Below, piece after piece: positions 1-9,220 of a DNA stretch of 64,000 bases. Position 1 is the first letter of the stretch. The number at the start of each line of letters is the position of its first letter. The position numbers and the translations under genes are program-made. The stretch is from Owenweeksia hongkongensis DSM 17368 (GTDB lineage: Bacteria > Bacteroidota > Bacteroidia > Flavobacteriales > Schleiferiaceae), in the NCBI RefSeq assembly GCF_000236705.1, contig NC_016599.1, forward strand, positions 1,240,001 to 1,304,000. Reading direction: 5' to 3'. The notes beneath the pieces were generated by a model. The model ran no database searches, was not told the origin of the DNA, and saw only the letters and a list, made by a program, of their open reading frames with translations.

Positions 1-2632
1 TTGAATCCAAATATCTAATACCTCCATATTCCCCTTCGTTCAAATACATCTGCATAAGCTTAGCCAAATCATTTGAATTGCTAAAAAGACCTGCATGTCC
101 GGCTACCCCACCAAGCATTGCTGCACCTTGGTCATGCACATAGCCTCGTAATTCTTGTCTTCTAAATAGTTTGTCATTTTCAGTAGGCACAATTCGCTGA
201 GCTGTGAATCTATCCAACGGCTTGTAGCCCATAGTGTAGGCTCCCAAATTGCTATACAACCACTCCTGAGTGTATTCATCCAAAGTTTCCTTTTCCATGT
301 TTTCAATGATTTCCATCAAAAAGTAATAGCCCAAATCACTGTATTTATATTCCTTTTTTGACAAAAGCTTAGAGTCATAAATCCTTTGGTACACCGTGTC
401 ACGAATACTTCGACAACTGTATACTCCATCCGCTACGTTACATGGATAATTAAAATCCCTGTTGCTAGAATAGTATTCAGGTCTCTGATGCTTTTTGTCA
501 TCGAGTGTTTCCAGATAAAATGGGATCCAAGGAGTAAGTCCGGCTTGATGAGCCAATACTTCTCGAATTATTAAAGAGTCTTTGTTTGTGCCTTTTAGCT
601 GTGGTAAATATTTCCCCAGTCTTTCATCCAAATCCAAGCGACCTTCTTCCACCAACTTCATTATTACCGGTAAGGTTGCGGCCATTTTGGTTATGGATGC
701 CAAATCATAAATATCATCATCATTTACGGGCATTTTCTTATCATACGTTTGGTGACCGTATGACCTATCAAAAACCACTTTTCCGTGGCGGGCAACTATT
801 ACCTGGCAACCCGGTGTGGCCTTTTGGGCAATAGCCTCTCTTACTAAAACATCAATTTTATTTAACTCATTTTCGTCCAAATCTACCTGACCTGGAAGAG
901 CATAGCCTAAACGATTCAAGCTTTCGGTATCAAAACCAAAGCCTTCTTCAAACAGCTCTCCAGTGCTCACCGGCAATCTGCCTTGAGCTCCAAGTGCTCC
1001 AAATATTATTTGTGCAGCAACGCTCTCTGCATCAGGGTGATTTTGATAGGCCATTATCAAACCGTCAGCAGCCTCAGCACCGGTAAATGTTCGCAAGCTA
1101 TAAGGATTGGCAAAAACCGTGATAATCGTTTTATTCTGACGAGCTAACCTCTTTACAAAAGCATTAATCTCGGAACTTATTTTGTACGATTTCCAAGGAG
1201 AGGCATTTGAAGTATACACTCCACCAATTACCAAATCATAATTAGAGAGGGAATTTAAAAGCTCATTATCTTTTCCCGGAGAGTAAGTGTACAAATCTAC
1301 GTTTGAATACTTTTTAAGAACTCTGTGAAACTCAGTACCGATGTCAGTTCCGGCCACCACACAAGCTATCTTTTTATCCTTCAACTCCCTAACGGGAATC
1401 AACTTTTGGCGATTAGTTAACACCGTGGTCGCCTTTTCATAAATCTCACGATTGGCTATCATTGATGATTCTGGACTGAGCTCCTTCACAATATTTTTTG
1501 GCTCAATGTATTTTTTCTCCTGAAGCCCCATCCAGCTTTTGGCCATCAGTATCTTGTACACATGCTCATTGATGGCTTCCTCGGTCAAAGTTCCCGCTTT
1601 GAGTGCTTCCTTTATTTTGGCTTTAGCCACAGGCACATCTTGTGCAAAAAGTAAAATATCATTTCCGGCAATCAGTGCCTTGGCATCTACTTCCCCTGGA
1701 GGGTACTTATCAGCCACACCACGCATATTCAATGCATCGGTAAAAACCAAACCATCATATTTCATTTGGTTTCTCAGGTAGTCGCTAATAATTTTTGGCG
1801 AAAGCGAAGATGGCGTGCCGGTGTTATCCATAGCCGGCACATTGAGGTGAGCAACCATAATAGAGCCTACTCCATTTTTTATCAAATCGCTATAAGGAGC
1901 AAGTTCCACACTTTCCAATCTAGCCATGTCATGCCCTACCGTTGGCAAAGTTTTATGCGAATCACTATCCGTATCTCCGTGGCCGGGAAAATGCTTTGCG
2001 CTTGCCAACACATGTTCATCCTGCATCCCCTTCATGTAGGCCGTTCCAAGCTTAGCTACTTTTTCAGGGCTTTCGCCAAATGACCTCGCGTTAATAATCG
2101 GATTATCGGGATTTGTATTTACATCCACCACAGGACCAAAGTTGATATGAACCCCTAATCGCTTGCAATGCTTGGCAATTTCTCTACCCATCGCATAAGC
2201 TGAAGCACTGTCATTTGTTGCTCCTACCGTAAGTGGCCATGGAAATTTAAAGGTAGAATCCAATCGCATGGAAAGCCCCCACTCGGCATCCATAGCAATC
2301 ATAAGTGGTGTAGTAGAAGCTTGCTGATAAATATTGGTAAGGTGCGCCTGACGAACCGGTCCGCCTTGAAAAAATATTAAACCACCAATCTTTTGCTCTT
2401 TGATTAATTTTAAAATTTCTGCTTTGTGAGCCGCTGTTTTATTGGAATAAGCTGCTACCATAAAAAGCTGCCCCAGCTTTTCATCCAGCGACATACTTTC
2501 TAATTTCTGTTTAGCCCAAGCGGTATCTCCCTCATATATAACTGACTGCCCGCGAGCGACAACCATAGAAATTATAAAAAGTAGGGATGTAAACAGTAGT
2601 GTTTTAATTCTTTGCATAGGGTCATTCATCAT
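1..2632 (-). CDS. Glycoside hydrolase family 3 / serine beta-lactamase-like fusion, 3' end cut by window edge
   Basis: Reading the minus strand gives one open frame of about 875 codons with no stop before base 1. It begins with a signal peptide (ATGs at 2632, 2629 and 2617; numbering here uses 2617). The N-terminal half is a NagZ-like GH3 domain: KHFPGHGDTDSDSH at residues 208-221 and FTDALNM carrying the expected Asp nucleophile. The C-terminal part is a class C beta-lactamase/PBP4-like domain with SITK (Ser641 as nucleophile) and YSD in place of the usual YxN. Known GH3 enzymes of this type remove N-acetylglucosamine from glycans such as muropeptides. The second domain is likely an esterase or peptidase. 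The product should be exported, with a role in cell-wall or glycan turnover inferred. It is transcribed divergently from the mutL operon. Confidence 0.88.
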   Translation of the reverse strand, partial: MMNDPMQRIKTLLFTSLLFIISMVVARGQSVIYEGDTAWAKQKLESMSLDEKLGQLFMVAAYSNKTAAHKAEILKLIKEQKIGGLIFFQGGPVRQAHLTNIYQQASTTPLMIAMDAEWGLSMRLDSTFKFPWPLTVGATNDSASAYAMGREIAKHCKRLGVHINFGPVVDVNTNPDNPIINARSFGESPEKVAKLGTAYMKGMQDEHVLASAKHFPGHGDTDSDSHKTLPTVGHDMARLESVELAPYSDLIKNGVGSIMVAHLNVPAMDNTGTPSSLSPKIISDYLRNQMKYDGLVFTDALNMRGVADKYPPGEVDAKALIAGNDILLFAQDVPVAKAKIKEALKAGTLTEEAINEHVYKILMAKSWMGLQEKKYIEPKNIVKELSPESSMIANREIYEKATTVLTNRQKLIPVRELKDKKIACVVAGTDIGTEFHRVLKKYSNVDLYTYSPGKDNELLNSLSNYDLVIGGVYTSNASPWKSYKISSEINAFVKRLARQNKTIITVFANPYSLRTFTGAEAADGLIMAYQNHPDAESVAAQIIFGALGAQGRLPVSTGELFEEGFGFDTESLNRLGYALPGQVDLDENELNKIDVLVREAIAQKATPGCQVIVARHGKVVFDRSYGHQTYDKKMPVNDDDIYDLASITKMAATLPVIMKLVEEGRLDLDERLGKYLPQLKGTNKDSLIIREVLAHQAGLTPWIPFYLETLDDKKHQRPEYYSSNRDFNYPCNVADGVYSCRSIRDTVYQRIYDSKLLSKKEYKYSDLGYYFLMEIIENMEKETLDEYTQEWLYSNLGAYTMGYKPLDRFTAQRIVPTENDKLFRRQELRGYVHDQGAAMLGGVAGHAGLFSNSNDLAKLMQMYLNEGEYGGIRYLDS

Positions 2633-2750
2633 TTCACGCTAAAGTAAACAGTAATATACAGCGGCAGTTCACTTGAACAATTATTATTCCACAGTGTAAG
2701 GTTGATAGCTTGTTAATACCCAAAGCTTCTTTTGGGCGTTTATTAATTGA

Positions 2751-2758
2751 TAACTTTG
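2751..2758 (+). promoter_or_regulatory. Bacteroidota -7 box TAACTTTG for the mutL operon
   Basis: TAACTTTG matches the TAnnTTTG -7 consensus of the main Bacteroidota sigma factor. A TTG lies about 16 bases upstream, slightly closer than usual. The ATG at 2773 would sit only a few bases after the start of transcription. This supports that start over an in-frame upstream TTG at 2710, which would precede the promoter. Confidence 0.5.
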
Positions 2759-2772
2759 CAAAAAACGAAGCT

Positions 2773-3048
2773 ATGGAAGCACCAAGACTACCTTCCGTCT
2801 TCAAAGCGCATCGTGCTAAGCAGTTTGATATGAAACCGCGCTATTACGATGAAAGAAAAGAGCGCATTGAGGAATTGAAGAAGAAATACGCAGACAAGGA
2901 AGTACCTCGCACTACCATTTCATTTCGTGAAAAAGTAGAGGGAAAATGGCGTCATGAACGCAGCCGAAGTGTGGGTAAATCAAACTTTAGAGTGTTGATT
3001 ATCATCGCTATCCTCACCTATATTACTTATCTAATTATCACCTATTAA
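2773..3048 (+). CDS. Small conserved membrane-anchored protein upstream of mutL
   Basis: A 91-residue protein starting MEAPRLPSVFKAHRAK. It has a basic, charged N-terminal part rich in Lys, Glu and Arg, then a single C-terminal membrane helix (about residues 70-88, VLIIIAILTYITYLIIT). I recall similar small proteins just before mutL in other Flavobacteriia, sometimes mislabelled as riboflavin synthase subunit; its function is unknown. Its TAA overlaps the mutL ATG (TAATG), so the two are translationally coupled. The start at 2773 is chosen because it follows the promoter box and gives the conserved-looking N-terminus. Confidence 0.8.
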   Translation: MEAPRLPSVFKAHRAKQFDMKPRYYDERKERIEELKKKYADKEVPRTTISFREKVEGKWRHERSRSVGKSNFRVLIIIAILTYITYLIITY

Positions 3049-4895
3049 TGTCAGACGTAATTCGTCTATTACCGGACAGCGTGGCCAACCAGATTGCTGC
3101 CGGTGAAGTAGTACAACGGCCCGCTTCTGCCGTAAAGGAGCTTTTAGAAAATAGCATCGATGCTGGTGCTGACCATATTACCCTCATTATAAAAGATGCC
3201 GGAAAAACCCTGATGCAGGTGATTGACAACGGCACAGGCATGAGCGAAACGGATGCCCGTATGGCATTTGAGCGTCATGCTACTTCCAAGATCCAAAAGG
3301 CAGAAGACATTTTTGCTATTCACACCAAAGGCTTTCGTGGTGAGGCTTTGGCAAGTATTGCCGCTGTGGCACAAGTAGAACTCAAAACCAAAAAGGAAGA
3401 TGAGGAACTTGGCGTAATGCTACGTGTGGAAGGTAGTAAGGTAATGGAGCAAGAATACTGTAATACCAAGCGCGGAACTCAACTGGAGGTAAAAAACCTT
3501 TTCTTCAATATACCTGCCCGCAGAAACTTCTTGAAATCAAACAATGTGGAACTACGCCACATTATTGATGAATTTGAACGCGTAGCCCTTGCCCACCCTG
3601 ATATTCATTTTTCGTTTGTAAATAATGGCAATGAGCTTTTTGACCTTCCTGCTGCTGGCTTGCGCCAAAGAATTGTGAATATTTTTGGAAGTAAGTTCAA
3701 TGAAAAGTTGGTTCCTGTAGATGAAGAAACACCAATTTTAAAACTTACTGGATTTATCTGTAAACCTGAGTTTTCAAAGAAAACCAGAGGTGAACAATTC
3801 TTTTTTGCCAACAACAGGTATATCCGAAATAACTACTTGCATCGTGCAGTTTGTAATGCCTTTGAAGGACTTTTGACAGAAGGGAGTCACCCCTCCTATT
3901 TTCTGTTTATGGATATTGACCCTGCGAAGATTGATGTGAATATCCATCCTACCAAAACGGAGATAAAGTTTGAAGATGAGCGCTCCATTTTCACCATTAT
4001 TCGCACGGCTGTAAAACATGCTTTGGGGCAGTACAACATTGCGCCATCACTGGATTTTGAATCAGATGTGGACTTTGTACCACAAATGAAAAAAGGGCAA
4101 ACAGTGCCACCTCCGGGTGTTCACATCAATCCTAATTTCAATCCTTTTGATGAGCAACTTGCTGGCAGGTCAAGCTCTTCGGCTACACGCCAAACGAGTT
4201 TCATTCCACAGGATGTGCACACAGGTAAAAGCCAAAAAACACAGGATTGGGAAAAGCTTTTTGAAGATATACCAGAACTTCCAGATGAGCCGAAAAGGCA
4301 GGAAACCCTGGAAATGGGCGAAACTACCGAGGTGAAGAAAAGCTACAGCCAGATTGGCAGAAAATACATTTTTACCAACCATGGCACTGGAATCATTATG
4401 ATACATCAGCAAAGAGCGCATGAGCGTATTCTTTTTGAGCGCATTTTCCAATCTCTTGAAAATAAAAACATTCCGAGCCAGCAATTGCTGTTTCCACAAA
4501 ATATAAGTTTTAGCGCAAGCGATTACCAACTCATAATTAGCCTCCTGCCATCACTCCGTGAAGTAGGTTTTGACATTGACGAATTCGGACAAAATGAAGT
4601 GATAATTAATGGTATTCCACTTTATCTTGACAGTAATTTGGTAAAAGATGTATTGGAACGGCTTTTGGAAGACGAGAAGGACCACAAAAGTGATGGCGCC
4701 AGTAAAACGCATGAGCTGATGGCAACCACTTTGGCAAAGGTTTCGGCTATAAAAACTGGCAGTCCGCTAAACACCCAGGAAATGCACAAATTGGTAGACG
4801 AACTTTTTGCTTGCGAAATGCCTTATGTGAGCCTTGCCGGAAAGCCCGTGGTAGTAAATTTGAATTTAGAAGACATCGATAAATCATTTAATTAA
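3048..4895 (+). CDS. mutL: DNA mismatch repair protein MutL
   Basis: A 615-residue MutL. The N-terminal GHKL ATPase shows NSIDAGA, DNGTGM and FRGEALASI, followed by the transducer domain; the linker covers about residues 345-430. The C-terminal dimerisation domain begins near SYSQIGRKYIF. In MutL homologues with endonuclease activity this domain carries DQHAxxExxxE. Here the matching stretch at 452-464 reads IHQQRAHERILFE, so the Asp and His are lost while both Glu remain. The CPHGRP-like motif near the C-terminus is also absent. MutL couples MutS mismatch recognition to strand removal. It overlaps the genes on both sides by a single base and so is part of a coupled operon. Confidence 0.97.
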   Translation: MSDVIRLLPDSVANQIAAGEVVQRPASAVKELLENSIDAGADHITLIIKDAGKTLMQVIDNGTGMSETDARMAFERHATSKIQKAEDIFAIHTKGFRGEALASIAAVAQVELKTKKEDEELGVMLRVEGSKVMEQEYCNTKRGTQLEVKNLFFNIPARRNFLKSNNVELRHIIDEFERVALAHPDIHFSFVNNGNELFDLPAAGLRQRIVNIFGSKFNEKLVPVDEETPILKLTGFICKPEFSKKTRGEQFFFANNRYIRNNYLHRAVCNAFEGLLTEGSHPSYFLFMDIDPAKIDVNIHPTKTEIKFEDERSIFTIIRTAVKHALGQYNIAPSLDFESDVDFVPQMKKGQTVPPPGVHINPNFNPFDEQLAGRSSSSATRQTSFIPQDVHTGKSQKTQDWEKLFEDIPELPDEPKRQETLEMGETTEVKKSYSQIGRKYIFTNHGTGIIMIHQQRAHERILFERIFQSLENKNIPSQQLLFPQNISFSASDYQLIISLLPSLREVGFDIDEFGQNEVIINGIPLYLDSNLVKDVLERLLEDEKDHKSDGASKTHELMATTLAKVSAIKTGSPLNTQEMHKLVDELFACEMPYVSLAGKPVVVNLNLEDIDKSFN

Positions 4896-5650
4896 TGTAT
4901 CAAAGACCGACCAGCTTTAAAATGCTGCCTGACGTTATAAAAAACCTCCTCATTATTAATGGGCTTTTCTTTTTGGCCACGGTGGTACTTGGGAATGTTG
5001 CAGGTTTTGACCTTGTCCAAACTTTAGGACTTTACTTGCCAGGGTCTCCACATTTCCAACCTTATCAGGTAATCACGCATATATTCATGCATGGCAATCT
5101 CACACATATATTCTTCAATATGTTCGCGTTGTGGATGTTTGGGTACACCCTCGAAAATGTATGGGGTAGCAAGCGTTTCCTCATTTATTACATGATTACA
5201 GGCTTGGGTGCAGCGGTTATCCACCTCGGGGTAAATTATTGGGAAGCAATGGCACTACAGCAAGAGCTTGTAAATGCCGGTTTTACACCACAAATGCTAA
5301 GTGACCTAATATCAAGTGGGCGCTGGGATGGTGGTGCTATTTCAGGGGTGTCGCAAGATGTAATTCAACAATATTATTACAAATACAATGTACCTACCGT
5401 TGGTGCTTCCGGTGCTGTATTTGGTGTTTTGCTTGCTTTTGGGATGATGTTTCCAAACCAATACGTTTATCTTTACTTCGCCATTCCAATTAAGGTAAAA
5501 TACTTTGTGGCAGGTTATGCTGCGCTAGAGCTTTACAGCGGAATTGCAAATGACCCTTCCAGTAATATTGCCCACTTTGCCCACCTTGGTGGGATGTTGT
5601 TTGGTTTTATTTTGATAAAATACTGGAAAAAAAGAGGAGAGCTTTATTGA
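4895..5650 (+). CDS. Rhomboid family intramembrane serine protease (first of two)
   Basis: A 251-residue polytopic membrane protein with the rhomboid catalytic dyad: GASG with Ser172 and AHFAHLGG with His230. The HGNLTHIFFNMFALWMFG stretch matches the conserved loop/TM2 region (HxxxxHxxxNM). Rhomboids cleave membrane-protein helices inside the bilayer; the substrate here is unknown. An insert of roughly 45 residues between about 125 and 170 separates TM segments and is unusual in length. Its ATG overlaps the mutL stop (TAATG). Confidence 0.93.
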   Translation: MYQRPTSFKMLPDVIKNLLIINGLFFLATVVLGNVAGFDLVQTLGLYLPGSPHFQPYQVITHIFMHGNLTHIFFNMFALWMFGYTLENVWGSKRFLIYYMITGLGAAVIHLGVNYWEAMALQQELVNAGFTPQMLSDLISSGRWDGGAISGVSQDVIQQYYYKYNVPTVGASGAVFGVLLAFGMMFPNQYVYLYFAIPIKVKYFVAGYAALELYSGIANDPSSNIAHFAHLGGMLFGFILIKYWKKRGELY

Positions 5651-5659
5651 TTAGTACGC

Positions 5660-6544
5660 ATGTCTGGAATACGAGAAGAAATAAGAACATCCTTTAAGCA
5701 GGGCGATGCCCTTACCCGATTGATACTGGTCAATTTGGCGGTATTCGTAGTTTTTTTGCTTTTGAGAATTATTGGTTTTTTGTTCCAAATTCAGCTTGCT
5801 GATATATTCACTCAATGGACTGCTCTGCCAAGTAATCTCGGCACCCTAGCCACTCGCCCATGGACGCTCTTTACCTACATGTTTCTCCATGAAGGTTTTC
5901 TACACATCTTATTTAATATGTTGTGGTTATACTTTGGTGGTCGCCTGTTTATGGAATACATGGGTGGACGCAGATTATTGAGTACCTACATTTTAGGTGG
6001 TCTGGCTGGTGGTATCCTTTATATTATAGCTTACAATTTATTCCCTTCATTTTCTGAAGCCGTGGTTATTTCAAATAATCGTGGCGCCTCAGCTGGAGTT
6101 ATGGCCATTGTAATTGGTGTAGCTACTTACGCTCCACGCTATCCTGTTAAAATATTTTTTACCCTGAATGCCCAGCTGTGGATGATTGCTGCCGCTGCGC
6201 TTTTGATGGATTTAATTTATTTGGGAGACGGCAATAATGCTGGTGGTCACATTGCTCACCTTGGCGGTGCCTTGTTTGGCTACCTTAGTGTAAGTCAGCT
6301 AAAAAATGGCAAAGACTGGACGGAAGGTTTTAGCAAGTTTATGGACAACATTGCTAATTGGTTTAAACCAAAACCTAAGATGAAAACCGTATACACCAAT
6401 ACTTCTAAGAAGGCCAACTATCGCGAAAAGCAAGTTCACAACCAGCAGCGTATGGACGAGATTTTGGACAAAATAAGCCGCAGCGGATATGAAAGTCTTT
6501 CCAAAGAAGAAAAAGATTACCTCTTCAAAATAGGTAAAGATTAA
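5660..6544 (+). CDS. Rhomboid family intramembrane serine protease (second of two), with basic C-terminal tail
   Basis: A 294-residue rhomboid. The catalytic Ser144 is in GASAG, where the more common motif has Gly directly after Ser, and His200 is in HIAHLGG. HEGFLHILFNMLWLYFGG is the conserved loop/TM2 region. After the membrane core, residues about 215-294 form a soluble, Lys-rich tail ending in a predicted helix. That tail resembles the cytoplasmic extension seen in many Bacteroidota rhomboids. The gene starts 9 bases after the first rhomboid and overlaps the next gene by one base (TAATG). Confidence 0.92.
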   Translation: MSGIREEIRTSFKQGDALTRLILVNLAVFVVFLLLRIIGFLFQIQLADIFTQWTALPSNLGTLATRPWTLFTYMFLHEGFLHILFNMLWLYFGGRLFMEYMGGRRLLSTYILGGLAGGILYIIAYNLFPSFSEAVVISNNRGASAGVMAIVIGVATYAPRYPVKIFFTLNAQLWMIAAAALLMDLIYLGDGNNAGGHIAHLGGALFGYLSVSQLKNGKDWTEGFSKFMDNIANWFKPKPKMKTVYTNTSKKANYREKQVHNQQRMDEILDKISRSGYESLSKEEKDYLFKIGKD

Positions 6545-7623
6545 TGGCCGCAGCTCGTAAAACATTCCTTGACGGACTCCTCTATTTTTTCAATGTCATT
6601 TTTGCCTTGCTCTTGCTAGGCTCTTATTTAGCCTACTATGTCCCTTCATCAGTCACCACCGTATTTTCAATTATAGCTCTGGGCTATCCGGTTTGGTTTT
6701 TTGTGAATTTAGCTTTTGCCATCTATTGGCTTATTCGGTTTAAAACCAAAGTCTTCCTTCCCATAGTTGTAATTAGTTTAGGCTATATGCATGTGGGTAG
6801 ATTGTATCAATTTGGTGGGGCCGAAAAAGTGGTTGCCAATGACCAAAAGCTCAAAGTAATGAGCTTCAACGTGCGATTATTTAATCAGTATGATTGGATT
6901 GATGACCTCACTATTGAAACACAAATTGTAGAGCTCATAAAAGACGAAAACCCTGATGTACTTATGCTTCAGGAGTATAAAAAAACGGATAAAGCCACAG
7001 CCAAAAGCTTGGGGTTTTCTTATTCTTCTTTTAAGCCAAATAGAAACGGGCAATACGGTTTGGCTATTTTTTCAAAGTTTAAAATTGAGAAAAGTGAGGC
7101 CATTATTATAGAAAACGATAGCAGCTACAATAATCAATTTCAATATGCTGATATTGTTTGGAAAAAGAAACCGATTCGCTTTATCAATGTACACCTTGCT
7201 TCCATTGGCCTGGAGTATTCTGACTATCAATTGCTTGAGAATCCAGATACCGAAAACCAGGAAAAGCTGGAAAAAGGAATAAAGTCGATAGCAAACAACC
7301 TTAGCAAAGCCTTTAAGCGAAGGGAAGTACAAATACAATCTGTGGTGCATGAAATTCAAAACAGCCCCAACCCCGTGGTGCTTGCCGGTGATTTTAATGA
7401 TGTGCCGCAGTCTTTCGTTTATCATGAAATTGACAATAAACTGGAGGACAGCTTTACCGAGTCAGGCCAAGGGTTTGGTAAGACTTACGTAAAAAGTCCT
7501 GTTCCACTTCGCATCGATTACATCTTTCACAGTGAGAACCTTCATGCTCTCAATTTTAGACACATCAAAAGAGAGCTTTCTGACCATTTTCCTATTACTG
7601 CCGATTTGGAGTGGAGACTTTAA
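6544..7623 (+). CDS. Membrane-anchored endonuclease/exonuclease/phosphatase (EEP) family protein
   Basis: A 359-residue protein. About three N-terminal membrane helices (residues 10-95) precede an EEP domain with all expected motifs: MSFNVRLFN, LQEYK with the metal-binding Glu, LAGDFNDVP, RIDYIF and SDHFPI. EEP enzymes hydrolyse phosphodiesters in nucleic acids, phosphoinositides or sphingomyelin. The exact substrate cannot be told from sequence. The catalytic domain is probably extracytoplasmic. It is the last gene of the mutL-rhomboid operon by spacing and overlap. Confidence 0.92.
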   Translation: MAAARKTFLDGLLYFFNVIFALLLLGSYLAYYVPSSVTTVFSIIALGYPVWFFVNLAFAIYWLIRFKTKVFLPIVVISLGYMHVGRLYQFGGAEKVVANDQKLKVMSFNVRLFNQYDWIDDLTIETQIVELIKDENPDVLMLQEYKKTDKATAKSLGFSYSSFKPNRNGQYGLAIFSKFKIEKSEAIIIENDSSYNNQFQYADIVWKKKPIRFINVHLASIGLEYSDYQLLENPDTENQEKLEKGIKSIANNLSKAFKRREVQIQSVVHEIQNSPNPVVLAGDFNDVPQSFVYHEIDNKLEDSFTESGQGFGKTYVKSPVPLRIDYIFHSENLHALNFRHIKRELSDHFPITADLEWRL

Positions 7624-7699
7624 ATAAAGGCTTCATAATCTCTTTTCAGGCTTTCTGCAAAAGTCTTAGATTTATCCATCGCTGATAAAAACCAAAACC

Positions 7700-9154
7700 A
7701 TGAAGCAATTTTTCTTTGCCCTTACTACCCTGTTCGCCTTTTCGGCAAACTCACAAATCTTAAAACCAGGATTTGACAGAGAGGAATATAAGGAGCTAAT
7801 GCTCATTTCTGCTCAAACCACGGCAGATTCAGAATATTCTGAAACCTTTTTAAAGCCCGAAAACTACAATATCATGTTTCGCTCCGAACCAACCGCCATG
7901 GATAATCTGTGGGACCTATGGGTTCATAATGAAGGAAACTGCGCAGTGATAAGTGTACGTGGTACTACTCCAAAAGCTGAAAGTTGGTTGTTAAATTTTT
8001 ATGCAGCCATGGTACCTGCTCAAGGGCAAATAAAATGGGGCGAGGATAACATTTTTGACTACCAACTTGCTGACGACAAACGGGCAGCCGTACATATCGG
8101 TTGGTTAATTGGAACTGCTACTTTATCAGATGATATTCTTCAGAAAGTAGACTATCTATATAAGGAAGGAATTAAAGACTTTTTTATCATAGGACACAGC
8201 CAAGGTGGTGGAATTGCTTACTTGCTCACCTCCCACTTTCTCTCCCTTCAAAAACAAAGGAAGCTTGCCAATGACATTCAATTTAAAACCTATTGCAGCG
8301 CAGCTCCCAAACCCGGGAACTTATATTATGCTTATGACTACGAGGCCAAAACACAAAATGGCTGGGCTTTTAACGTAGTAAATGCTGCGGACTGGGTGCC
8401 AGAAGTTCCCATCACTATTCAAACTTTAGATGACTTTAATGAAACTAATCCATTCATTCATGCTGATGAAATAATTTCCAAACAAAAACTGACCACCAGA
8501 ATAGTGCTAAAGCATGTTTACAAAAAGCTAAATAAGCCCACTCGCAAAGCGCAAAAGAACTATCAAAGGTATTTGGGAGATGAAGCTCATAAAATGGTAA
8601 TGGAAAAAATGGACGGCTTGGTGGTGCCCGATTATTTACCTTCCAGCAATTATGTACGTACCGGTATCCAAATTGTGCTTCAGCCAGACAATGCTTATTT
8701 TCAAGCTTTTCCATTTGATAGCACCGCCATTTTCACACATCATGTCCATAAACCATACTTATATTTAGCCGAAAAGATGGGAACACCTTTTTACCAAAAA
8801 GAAAAAACTAATCCGATGGACAGCGAATGGAATTTAGTTTCCTTTTCAGGAGCTGAAAGTGAAAATTGGGACTTTGAAACGTACCAACCCACCTTACTTT
8901 TCGATATCAATGAAGGTCGTATTTCTGGTTCCACAGGCTGCAATCGCTTTAGCGGGGCTGCTGAATATGATGGAAAATCGTTTAAAATTGCCAAAGAAAT
9001 GGTAATGACCAAGCGCGCTTGCCGAGGAGTGAATGAGCAAGCTTTTATTGATACGCTCACTAAGGCTGATTCCTATTTAATTTCAAATGAAGGCAATAGC
9101 TTGATGCTTCTGGAAGGCGACACTATCATTATGCGTTTCGGAAAAAATAATTAA
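7700..9154 (+). CDS. Secreted class 3-type lipase fused to a C-terminal META (HslJ-like) domain
   Basis: A 484-residue protein with a signal peptide (MKQFFFALTTLFAFSANSQ). Residues about 60-260 have the lipase/alpha-beta hydrolase layout with GHSQGG, where Ser167 is the likely nucleophile, followed by CSAAPKPGN and NAADWVP, the expected region of the acid residue. Residues about 370-480 form a META/HslJ-like domain (ISGSTGCNRFSG, KRACRG), a fold linked to heat-inducible outer-membrane proteins. Lipid hydrolysis in the periplasm or outside the cell is inferred. It is followed by a secreted peptidase gene 66 bases later, so the two may be co-expressed. Confidence 0.88.
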   Translation: MKQFFFALTTLFAFSANSQILKPGFDREEYKELMLISAQTTADSEYSETFLKPENYNIMFRSEPTAMDNLWDLWVHNEGNCAVISVRGTTPKAESWLLNFYAAMVPAQGQIKWGEDNIFDYQLADDKRAAVHIGWLIGTATLSDDILQKVDYLYKEGIKDFFIIGHSQGGGIAYLLTSHFLSLQKQRKLANDIQFKTYCSAAPKPGNLYYAYDYEAKTQNGWAFNVVNAADWVPEVPITIQTLDDFNETNPFIHADEIISKQKLTTRIVLKHVYKKLNKPTRKAQKNYQRYLGDEAHKMVMEKMDGLVVPDYLPSSNYVRTGIQIVLQPDNAYFQAFPFDSTAIFTHHVHKPYLYLAEKMGTPFYQKEKTNPMDSEWNLVSFSGAESENWDFETYQPTLLFDINEGRISGSTGCNRFSGAAEYDGKSFKIAKEMVMTKRACRGVNEQAFIDTLTKADSYLISNEGNSLMLLEGDTIIMRFGKNN

Positions 9155-9220
9155 ACACTTTCCACTTTAGTGATTTCACAGGCTTGCTTACCTTGCCCAC
9201 TTTATTTTTTAAAAATTACC

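Noticed and set aside
103-2083. Several short frames on both strands at the left end
   Set aside because: They are shadows of the large minus-strand GH3/beta-lactamase gene, which is open to the window edge.
2710-2772. N-terminal extension of the small gene before mutL
   Set aside because: It would start with TTG upstream of the TAACTTTG promoter box, so it is not transcribed from it.
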